Shown here: in pieces, positions 20,682 through 26,951 of the stretch | Layout of the letters: the number at the start of each line of letters is the position of its first letter | Numbering within the stretch: position 1 is the stretch's first letter | Virus record (IMG/VR): IMGVR_UViG_3300008267_012882 | Span: 1 to 26,951 of that record | Direction: 5' to 3' (one strand) | Length of the DNA: 26,951 nucleotides | Source of the DNA: a virus | Translations under genes and position numbers: made by a program | The notes under the pieces: model-generated | Databases searched by the model: none | What the model saw: only the letters and a program-made list of their open reading frames with translations | Told to the model about the DNA's origin: nothing

Positions 20682-22783
20682 TACCATCTAAACTTTCTTT
20701 AGAAAATTTCTTTTCTCACAAAAATAGTGAGGTAGATTTTTCCTTATTTAGCTCTGCCCTCTTAATAGGAAATACAGAGGGGGATTATACCAAGAGTAAT
20801 GGTTCTGGTAAATCAGCCATCTTTGAAAGTATATTATGGTGCCTATTTAACAAGTCTAGGGTCGCCATGATGGACGATGTAATTAGATGGGGAGAAAATA
20901 CCTGCAAGGTATCTCTAGATTTCACCCACGATGGAAAGACTTATAGAGTTGTCAGAACTAGGAATAGAATCAATTCTAGTTCCAATGTAGAGTTAAAGAC
21001 TTTGGATTCTTTTGGAGAATGGAAGGATATTTCAGGCTCTACTTCTGGAGATACCAATCAAAAGATAGAAGAGACAATTAAGCTAGATTATAAGACATTT
21101 ATTAATTCTGTTTATTTTAGGCAGAATGATATATCTGAATTTGCAGAATCGGAGCCATCTAAGAAAAAAGAAATTTTAAAGTCTATTGTTGATATTTCTA
21201 GATGGGACGAGTACGAAAGATCTTCCAAGTCAAAATCAAAAGAACTTCTGGCAGAGTGCAAAATCCTGCAAGGCGTCCTGCAGGATTATGATAAAACAAA
21301 ACAGACCATCTTAGAATCAGAAGATGAGATGAAAAGCTTAGCTGAAAGTATTGAGACACTGAAGGTTAAAAGAGAGGATGTATCTAAGAATATTTCTGAA
21401 TTAAAAGATAATTATCAATCTATCAAACAGTCTTTGGATACCGCCGCCTATGATCGTGCAGTTTCAGAGATTGAAAAAATTAAAAAAGAAGGAAAGGAAA
21501 AGACCAATCAAAAATCTCAGGACTCTAGCTCTTTAGAGAGAGTTAAGATAGAAATCTCTGATGAAGAGCTAAAGCTTTTAAAACTATCAACAGATGGCCT
21601 TGAGGCTAAAGATGTTCCACCTCAAATTGTTGAGGAGTTGACTTCACAGCTAACTTATCATAAGTCTAATTTAATTGCCTTAAAATTAGAGCTAGATAAT
21701 ATCAACTCTCATAAAGAGTCATCTATAGATGGATCTTGTCCTACTTGTGGTCATGAGTTTTCACGGGAGGCTCATAATGCCTTTCTCTCCTCTCAGGAGG
21801 AAAGACTTCTAGAAGTTAAGAGGAATATTCAGCATCATAAGATAGAAGCAGATTCAATTTCCTCTCAAATTGATTCTTGGAATAAAATAATTAGAGACAA
21901 TCTAAGGCTAGAAAAAATATTATTACAGAAATCAAATATAGAATATAAAATTTCTCTTCTTTCAAAAGAAAGGGATAAATTAACACTTAATATTCTAAGC
22001 TTAGAAGAGGCGATCTCCAATTTAAAGCAGTCTTTAAAGGAGAATCAGGAAATTTTAGATTCTATTAAAAATGAAGATTTTCAAAAGCTCAGAGTTAAAA
22101 TAAAAGAACTAGAAGATATTTTTTCTTCTTTAGATCTTGAGATTTCAGAAAAAGATAAAATGGTAGGAAGATTACAGGAGAGGCTATCAGTTCTTCATCT
22201 AAGGTTAGAAGAGATGAATTCTAGCAAAAAATCTTTAGATGAAAAAATTCAAAAGATTTCAGTTTTTGAAAAGCTAACAAAATTTCTAAGCAAATCAGGT
22301 ATTCAAACTGTACTCTTGGACACTATTATCGAGGATTTGGAAAAGACATCAAATGTAATTCTGCAATCTATTTGCAACGAACCATCTATTATAGTCCTAG
22401 AGACACAGAGGGTCGGCTCTGATGGCAGCTCTATTGTTGAAACTTTGGACCTAAAAGTTAAAAAAGATGGAAATCTACAAAACTTTAAATCATTAAGTGG
22501 TGGTGAAAAGTTCAGAATCTCTCTAGCACTCAGGGTCGCCATGAGCGAGATCTCTAGTAGATATGGAGGTTCCTGTCTAGAGTTTCTTTTGTTGGACGAA
22601 GTCAACTCTCCACTGGATAGATATGGTGTAGAGACATTATTTGTCAACGTTATCAAGTCCCTAGAAGACAAATATAAAATTCTCACCATTACTCATGATG
22701 AAACTCTGAAGGAAAAATTTGATAATGTAATTAACGTTACAAAAATAAATAGTGAAAGTGAGATTGAATTTCTTACCAGATAA
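20678..22783 (+). CDS. SbcC/Rad50-type ATPase subunit (T4 gp46-like)
   Basis: This is a 701-residue SMC-like ATPase. The N-terminal lobe has Walker A ending SNGSGKS (40-46), preceded by an inserted EGDYTK loop, and a Q-loop YFRQND (146-151). Two long coiled-coil arms (about 180-345 and 365-590) flank a zinc hook CPTC (354-357). The C-terminal lobe has the ABC signature LSGGEK (606-611), Walker B LLLDE (637-641) and a switch His in ITHDE. It works with the Mre11-type nuclease. AGGAG is 4 nt before the ATG. The coiled coils are shorter than those of bacterial SbcC (about 1,050 residues), as is usual in phage gp46. Confidence 0.93.
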   Translation: MIPSKLSLENFFSHKNSEVDFSLFSSALLIGNTEGDYTKSNGSGKSAIFESILWCLFNKSRVAMMDDVIRWGENTCKVSLDFTHDGKTYRVVRTRNRINSSSNVELKTLDSFGEWKDISGSTSGDTNQKIEETIKLDYKTFINSVYFRQNDISEFAESEPSKKKEILKSIVDISRWDEYERSSKSKSKELLAECKILQGVLQDYDKTKQTILESEDEMKSLAESIETLKVKREDVSKNISELKDNYQSIKQSLDTAAYDRAVSEIEKIKKEGKEKTNQKSQDSSSLERVKIEISDEELKLLKLSTDGLEAKDVPPQIVEELTSQLTYHKSNLIALKLELDNINSHKESSIDGSCPTCGHEFSREAHNAFLSSQEERLLEVKRNIQHHKIEADSISSQIDSWNKIIRDNLRLEKILLQKSNIEYKISLLSKERDKLTLNILSLEEAISNLKQSLKENQEILDSIKNEDFQKLRVKIKELEDIFSSLDLEISEKDKMVGRLQERLSVLHLRLEEMNSSKKSLDEKIQKISVFEKLTKFLSKSGIQTVLLDTIIEDLEKTSNVILQSICNEPSIIVLETQRVGSDGSSIVETLDLKVKKDGNLQNFKSLSGGEKFRISLALRVAMSEISSRYGGSCLEFLLLDEVNSPLDRYGVETLFVNVIKSLEDKYKILTITHDETLKEKFDNVINVTKINSESEIEFLTR

Positions 22784-22794
22784 GCTAATATTTT

Positions 22795-22811
22795 TTATCA
22801 TTATATGATAA
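22795..22811. promoter_or_regulatory. Inverted repeat covering a start codon
   Basis: TTATCA (22795-22800) and TGATAA (22806-22811) form a 6-bp inverted repeat with a 5-nt spacer, and the ATG at 22805-22807 lies in it. No Shine-Dalgarno is present. It could hide the start codon in a hairpin or be a protein-binding site, but AT-rich 6-bp repeats also arise by chance. Confidence 0.35.
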
Positions 22812-23692
22812 GTCTTACCATAGAGAAAAGCCAAATAGAGTTAATTTCTGGTATTCCAGAATATATTATCTTTCTAACAGATGTTCCATCTACTGTTTTT
22901 TATACTTTAGATGGGACAGTACCCGATGCAGATTCCCTGGTTGCAGATGGAAGGGTCTACCTTCCTTCCAATCAGGGCTCTGTTGTTTTAACTGCCGTTG
23001 CAATCTCGGATGATGATAACTCTGATCTTATTGTAGAAGAGTTTTCAACTATAATGAAGATTAACAAGGTGCAGCATACTGGTTATGAGGGAATTAGAAT
23101 TCTGCCCGCAAATGGAGAGGCGATTCTTAATCTAGGCTATGACGAGAATGGTGAGGCTAGTCAGCAGTCATCTATTGTTTTAGAAGAGCTAGATATTGTA
23201 GCTTCTAGGACCGATTATACAGGTATGCCAATTTTAGGGGAAAATGATGGCAAAACCTCTAAAGAGTTTATCAATTTAATTAAAGATAAAACAAAATATT
23301 CTCATCCATATAAATCTAGCCCAAACAATAATAATGTTTTCTTTGATCCAAAGGCAAAGTACATTGAAATAGATGGAACTACATCTGCTGCCATGGAGGG
23401 TCAGATCGTAAAGATTGTCAATAGACCTTATGGAAATTTTGATCCAGTATCAAAAGGATACAATGAAGGTAAGAAGCAGTCTGAAAACGTAATCACTGGA
23501 AATCTAGTTAGATCAATCTACGATCCATTCACTGGATTGTACGTTTCTTTTTATTATGAGTCCAAGGATTCTAGATGGATTGTTTCTAAACAAAGGACCG
23601 ATAAGAAAATATTAACTATTAATTTCAACTCCGAGAAAAATCGCTTTGTTTTTAGGTGGGTCGAGGACCGCCACATGACTAGAATATTCTAG
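22805..23692 (+). CDS. Virion-like protein with chitobiase C-terminal-type beta domain
   Basis: This 295-residue protein begins with a beta-sandwich-like region: FLTDVPSTVFYTLDGTVPD (about 23-41) is the pattern of chitobiase/hexosaminidase C-terminal (CHB_HEX_C) repeats, in which YYTLDGTxP is typical. Phage neck, fibre and baseplate proteins often carry such domains. The rest is beta-rich and ends with Arg/Asp-rich motifs (RWVEDRHMTRIF). There is no signal peptide. It sits between SbcC and a RecB-like nuclease, a placement unusual for a structural gene. The start has no ribosome site, and an inverted repeat overlaps it. Assignment as a structural protein is an inference. Confidence 0.62.
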   Translation: MISLTIEKSQIELISGIPEYIIFLTDVPSTVFYTLDGTVPDADSLVADGRVYLPSNQGSVVLTAVAISDDDNSDLIVEEFSTIMKINKVQHTGYEGIRILPANGEAILNLGYDENGEASQQSSIVLEELDIVASRTDYTGMPILGENDGKTSKEFINLIKDKTKYSHPYKSSPNNNNVFFDPKAKYIEIDGTTSAAMEGQIVKIVNRPYGNFDPVSKGYNEGKKQSENVITGNLVRSIYDPFTGLYVSFYYESKDSRWIVSKQRTDKKILTINFNSEKNRFVFRWVEDRHMTRIF

Positions 23693-23702
23693 CGGAGATC
23701 GT

Positions 23703-24473
23703 ATGATAAAACTATCAGTGTCGTCAATGGACACCTTTGAGAAGTGTCCCAAAAAATATCACTATACCTATATAGAAAAGCCAAATATCCAAAAGCAGAA
23801 GTGGGGTCATACTGAATTTGGTTCTTGTGCTCACAAGATGCTAGAGCTCTTTCATCTAAGGCACATGAAAGATCCCTTTGACCTAAAGGAGGCTCCAGCG
23901 ATAATGAAGGAATGCTTCATAAGTGCTTTGGATGAGTTTGACTTAGACTTACTGAGTCAGAATACTTGGTCTCCCAATGGAGATACTCCTGGGATGGTTT
24001 TATTGAAAAATATTATGCAAAACTATCTACACAAGTTGAAGAAAGAGGGTATGCCCAAGATTGTCGGAGTAGAGGTTCCTTATTCCTTTAAGCATAGCGA
24101 TGATGTGGAGGTTAGGGGTTTTATAGATAGAATTGATCTTGTATCACCAGGTCATTACGAGGTGGTGGATTATAAGACCTCTAAGTCAGCGGATTACCTT
24201 ACACCTAGACAGCTCACTGTTTATGCAGAAGCCATCACCAGAAATTATCCAGACGCCAAGAAGCTTTCCGGAAAATACATTATGTTGAAGCTAAACTGTG
24301 AAGAAGTCAAATGGGACTTTAATCAAGAAGATTTAAATAAATTGATTAAAAATATTGATAAAATTGCAAATGGGATTAAAACAGAGACAAAGTGGCCAAA
24401 AAAGCCAACTGCTTTGTGTAATTTTTGTGATTTTAAATCAATATGCCAAGATACCTGGGCCGAAGGAGAATGA
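23703..24473 (+). CDS. RecB/Cas4-type PD-(D/E)XK nuclease with iron-sulfur cysteines
   Basis: This 256-residue nuclease has a first Cys in FEKCPKKY (Cys15), a His in GSCAHKMLELFH (His44), then VRGFIDRIDL with the motif-II Asp and VVDYKTSK with the D-x-K catalytic pair. It closes with CNFCDFKSIC, three Cys that with Cys15 are the usual [4Fe-4S] set of AddB/Cas4-like nucleases. The PDDEXK_1 family is common in phages and trims DNA ends. GGAG (23694-23697) is 5 nt before the ATG. The sequence between Asp and Lys includes QLTVYAEA, a RecB-family Gln-Tyr motif. It likely works with the SbcCD-like proteins in end resection (inference). Confidence 0.9.
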   Translation: MIKLSVSSMDTFEKCPKKYHYTYIEKPNIQKQKWGHTEFGSCAHKMLELFHLRHMKDPFDLKEAPAIMKECFISALDEFDLDLLSQNTWSPNGDTPGMVLLKNIMQNYLHKLKKEGMPKIVGVEVPYSFKHSDDVEVRGFIDRIDLVSPGHYEVVDYKTSKSADYLTPRQLTVYAEAITRNYPDAKKLSGKYIMLKLNCEEVKWDFNQEDLNKLIKNIDKIANGIKTETKWPKKPTALCNFCDFKSICQDTWAEGE

Positions 24474-24474
24474 G

Positions 24475-25242
24475 ATGTTTGAGGGCAACATTCAGATGTA
24501 TGAGGAGACAATTTATGTCTCAACTGTAACAAAACAGGGATATGAAAAAATATTAAAGAAAATAGACCCTTTAATCAGATCCATGTCAACAAAGGTTTAT
24601 ATTCCAGGTTATACCTTTGAGGATATTAAACAAGAAATTTCTAGAATAGCAATAGAGGGAATAGACTCTTTTGATCCAGAAAAAAAAGTAAGATTAAGTA
24701 CCTTTCTACATGTTCATCTAAGAAATAAAGTAATTTCTCTTATTAAGCATCATAATAAAATATCCAATGATGCCTCAGTATCTCTAGATATAGACATAGG
24801 CGCGTGCGAGTGTGGTGGTAAATTCATACAGAAAAAGCAAGATGATAACAACTTATATTCTGAAATTATTTGCTGCAATTCTTGTAATAAGATTACAAAT
24901 CAATTTTATAGAAGATCTAGAGAAGAATTGGTTTTCAGTTCCTTGGGCCCCAAGGAGTCAGCAGAAGATCAGGTAGATTTTCAATCTACCCTATCAACAG
25001 AAGACTCCTTTTATTCCAAGGACGGCTATACTGGTGGAGTTGATATTGATGCAGTATTAAAGAAAATAAAGGAAGAGATAGATCCAAATACAGCACATGT
25101 TCTAAAGAGAATCTGTATAGATGGTCTATCTATTAAAGATGCTGCAGCAGAAGTAGGAATGACCGGTTGGACTGCTAGTGTAAGAATAAAAAAACTGGCT
25201 GATCATGAGGAGATAAGATATTTATTAAAAGAGATTTCTTAA
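24475..25242 (+). CDS. Sigma-70-like factor (T4 gp55-related) with internal zinc ribbon
   Basis: This 255-residue protein has a sigma region-2-like part (about 44-95: GYTFEDIKQEI, then DSFDPEKKVRLSTFLHVHLRNKVISLI) and a region-4-like helix-turn-helix near the C-terminus (about 205-245: KRICIDGLSIKDAAAEVGM, then RIKKLADHE). Between them lies an apparent zinc ribbon with CECGG (Cys111, Cys113) and CCNSCN (Cys133/134, Cys137). Sigma factors direct RNA polymerase to promoters; in T4, gp55 serves late genes and lies near genes 46 and 47, as here. A ribbon in the middle is unusual. I choose the ATG at 24475 (AGGAG at 24464-24468) rather than upstream in-frame starts inside the nuclease gene. Confidence 0.78.
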   Translation: MFEGNIQMYEETIYVSTVTKQGYEKILKKIDPLIRSMSTKVYIPGYTFEDIKQEISRIAIEGIDSFDPEKKVRLSTFLHVHLRNKVISLIKHHNKISNDASVSLDIDIGACECGGKFIQKKQDDNNLYSEIICCNSCNKITNQFYRRSREELVFSSLGPKESAEDQVDFQSTLSTEDSFYSKDGYTGGVDIDAVLKKIKEEIDPNTAHVLKRICIDGLSIKDAAAEVGMTGWTASVRIKKLADHEEIRYLLKEIS

Positions 25243-25243
25243 T

Positions 25244-26593
25244 ATGAAGATTACTAATAAAATAGAAAAACACATAGAAGAAGAAAAACAGCTTTCCGAG
25301 TATAAACTCCAGCTTTTAAAAGCTGGAGAATCCAAGCCATATAAAGAAAGGCTGATTTTTAAGGAAGAAGATTTTATTAATTTTGATTTTTCCAAAATTC
25401 CGTTTTCTTCTCTAGAGGAAGTTAGAGAGGCAATTTTGTTATTTAAAACATCTAGAGAAGAGTTCGATGCAAAATATGGTGATTCTAAAAAGAAAAGCTT
25501 GGAAAGAATATCTCAAGCAGATTTAGATATTTTAAATGAAAAAATTTCTTTTTTTGAAGATAAGTGTAAATGGATTTTAGACAAAAAAATAAAAGAGATA
25601 AATATTATTGACAGCCCAACGATTAGGGGGCTGCTAAAAGATCCTCCTAGAGATCTTCAGAGTTTAAACTTGACTCAAATAAAGAAGATAGAAGGGGCTG
25701 CCATAGGAAAGTACAGGGCGAGAATACAGATATTATTATATTGTCTCGCAAGATATTTCTTTACAGAAATAAAAAAAATAAAGAAAAATATTGAAGAATT
25801 GTCTGTCATTTCTTTTAATGATTTAAAAATAATTAATATCAAATTGTTTTTATTATTTGAAGATTATAATAAATATTTTTATCAATATTTTAATATCGCA
25901 AAAGCAGAGTTACCATCGCTTTTATGCGGAAGTAATGGAGAAAATTCTCATATTAATTCAATTCATTCTTTAAAAAATATTTCTACAGAAATAGATAACT
26001 TTAAAATTGTAAAAATTGCAGATAGATCAACAATAGTTTATGAGGATGGAGGGGCTAGGGTTGATAAAAAATCATCAGAAAGAGCGTATGGTATTAATAC
26101 TGGAATTAAAAGAGTTGGAAATGAATCAATAGATATTCTACATATAGATATCTATACAGAAGATGGGTGGAACGTCACACATCTATTTGATAGATCATTT
26201 TTCAATAATTATGTCAAAGGTGACTATATTAAATCTATTTCAACCATTCCAATCTGGAATCTCTTAAAGGAAATTGAAAATTCAGATTTTAAAGATATTT
26301 TTTCCTCTTTTTACAAAGAAAATCATCAAGATATAAATTATGAAAAAATAAATAAAGGTTTAGTAGATCCAATAAAATTAAGCTCTCAAGATAGTACAAT
26401 CTTAATTGCAGAAACAAGATCAGATGCCGAGCATCTGAAAGATATAGAAAAAGTCATTTATTTACTAATAAGTCTTCTTAAGAAAGAATATCAAGAAAAA
26501 TTTAATTATCATTTTTCATTAGAGTCAATAGAAGAAACTTCTAGAAAAAGTATTTTGAAAAGATTTTTGGAGCCAAAAAAATGCCAAATTTAG
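25244..26593 (+). CDS. Hypothetical protein, 449 residues
   Basis: I do not recognise this protein. It is charged and mainly helical: a Lys/Glu-rich N-terminus with coiled-coil tendency (about 1-35), a helical middle (about 85-215) and a mixed region (about 250-330) with IVYEDGGARVDKKSSERAYG and DILHIDIYTEDGW that looks beta-rich. The tail is helical again. There is no membrane segment, Cys cluster or nucleotide-binding loop. Its ATG comes 1 nt after the sigma gene stop with no clear ribosome site, so it is likely coupled. The C-terminal 13 nt overlap the next gene. Base composition is more AT-rich than the genes before it. Confidence 0.72.
   Translation: MKITNKIEKHIEEEKQLSEYKLQLLKAGESKPYKERLIFKEEDFINFDFSKIPFSSLEEVREAILLFKTSREEFDAKYGDSKKKSLERISQADLDILNEKISFFEDKCKWILDKKIKEINIIDSPTIRGLLKDPPRDLQSLNLTQIKKIEGAAIGKYRARIQILLYCLARYFFTEIKKIKKNIEELSVISFNDLKIINIKLFLLFEDYNKYFYQYFNIAKAELPSLLCGSNGENSHINSIHSLKNISTEIDNFKIVKIADRSTIVYEDGGARVDKKSSERAYGINTGIKRVGNESIDILHIDIYTEDGWNVTHLFDRSFFNNYVKGDYIKSISTIPIWNLLKEIENSDFKDIFSSFYKENHQDINYEKINKGLVDPIKLSSQDSTILIAETRSDAEHLKDIEKVIYLLISLLKKEYQEKFNYHFSLESIEETSRKSILKRFLEPKKCQI
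25307..25328. repeat. 22-nt perfect palindrome near the start of the 449-residue gene
   Basis: Positions 25307-25317 (CTCCAGCTTTT) are the exact reverse complement of 25318-25328 (AAAAGCTGGAG). The palindrome is coding (residues about 22-29) and has no T tract behind it. It could be a site for a dimeric DNA-binding protein or an mRNA hairpin. Confidence 0.7.
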
Positions 26594-26951
26594 ATTTGCA
26601 GAATCATTATTTAAATCTCGTTAACAATAAAGTATCAGATTTTAAAATAGAGTTAGGTAGAGTTAAAGATGAGTATACAAGTGCAATTTCATACCTACAA
26701 AAATATCATCTAGATGAGGCAAGAGAGAATAATGATAACTTCACAATTAGTCACTTATCTGATGAAGATAAGACAGTAGCTTATTTTACAAAGAAAGAAC
26801 AGAAATTCTCCAATGCTATTGATAAGATTAATAATCTAATATCAATTTTATATTTGGATGAAAATTTTAAAATTAAAAAGAGTATCGATTTCGATATTTC
26901 TGCTTTTTTAGATATTTTTATTTCAGATTACGGATTAGTTAAATTTTATAA
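26581..26951 (+). CDS. Hypothetical protein, 5' part only (cut by window end)
   Basis: This open frame runs from the ATG at 26581 to the window end without a stop (123 codons visible). GGAG (26569-26572) is 8 nt upstream, and the start overlaps the preceding gene by 13 nt. The visible part is helical and charged, with a coiled-coil-like stretch (NKVSDFKIELGRVKDEY) and a hydrophobic segment near the end (FDISAFLDIFISDYGLV). No family is recognised. Composition is AT- and Asn/Lys-rich like the preceding gene. Confidence 0.7.
   Translation, partial: MPNLDLQNHYLNLVNNKVSDFKIELGRVKDEYTSAISYLQKYHLDEARENNDNFTISHLSDEDKTVAYFTKKEQKFSNAIDKINNLISILYLDENFKIKKSIDFDISAFLDIFISDYGLVKFY

Noticed and set aside
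21262-21287. 9-bp inverted repeat (AATCCTGCA / TGCAGGATT) in the Rad50-like gene
   Set aside because: It is in the coding part for a coiled coil, has no T tract, and is short enough to be chance.
22303-22689. 128-codon open frame on the minus strand
   Set aside because: It is opposite the C-terminal ATPase lobe of the Rad50-like gene, where conserved motifs explain the codon pattern.
1-26951. Search by eye for tRNA genes, CRISPR arrays, IS elements and attachment sites
   Set aside because: No cloverleaf, direct-repeat array, transposase or integrase motif was noticed; a tRNA scan would be needed to exclude a tRNA firmly, but the tight gene packing leaves little room.

Overview
The window looks like an internal segment of a large, AT-rich tailed-phage (probably jumbo, T4-like) genome. 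All 33 genes I accept are on the + strand. They are packed with 0-50 nt gaps or short overlaps, mostly behind AGGAG-type ribosome sites. A fibre-like virion protein, a second virion-like protein, an SbcD/SbcC (gp47/gp46-like) pair, a gp55-like sigma factor, free-standing homing endonucleases and many small unknown genes fit a phage rather than a bacterial chromosome. I saw no tRNA, rRNA, CRISPR array, integrase or IS element, and no stretch over 300 nt lacks a gene.

Layout. (1) 1-4500: a terminator, a PurA-family adenylosuccinate synthetase, a DHH phosphoesterase, two probable helical-repeat proteins, a 60-residue protein and a secreted HExxH peptidase. (2) 4507-7870: an IMP dehydrogenase/GMP reductase family gene broken in two by a split intein. 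A Vsr-like homing endonuclease gene sits in the break, and a second, continuous LAGLIDADG intein lies in the C-terminal half. (3) 7867-12191: two small coiled-coil proteins, a MoxR-type AAA+ ATPase and a DUF2201-like metallopeptidase/VWA protein, each of the last two with its own leader and followed by a terminator, then an M16 peptidase. (4) 12195-15402: ThyX, two membrane proteins, Hsp20, a KhpA-like KH protein, an HNH endonuclease, an acidic protein, an alternating purine-pyrimidine (Z-DNA-type) palindrome and an HU-like protein. (5) 15414-17905: a repeat-rich fibre protein and three small unknown proteins. (6) 17868-26951: a soluble FtsK-like motor, a lone CHC2 zinc-finger protein, SbcD/Mre11, SbcC/Rad50, a chitobiase-like virion protein, a RecB/Cas4-type nuclease, a sigma factor with an internal zinc ribbon, and two unknown genes, the last cut by the window end.

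How the genes may work together (inference). PurA, the IMPDH/GMPR-family enzyme and ThyX act on the purine and thymidylate pools. If the IMPDH/GMPR enzyme is a GMP reductase, as its short flap and DVANG motif hint, the set would push guanylate toward adenylate and make dTMP, which suits an AT-rich genome. SbcCD, the RecB-like nuclease, the CHC2 protein, the FtsK motor and HU form a DNA-processing group, with a late-type sigma factor close by as gp55 is in T4. MoxR/VWA, M16, Hsp20 and the secreted peptidase form a protein-remodelling group.

The most striking system is the fractured, twice intein-invaded guaB-like gene. It matches a described class (split-intein fractured genes from marine metagenomes), so it is a fine example rather than a new type. 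Less familiar are the sigma factor with a zinc ribbon, the Z-DNA-type tract before HU, and the MoxR/VWA pair whose codon use differs from its neighbours.
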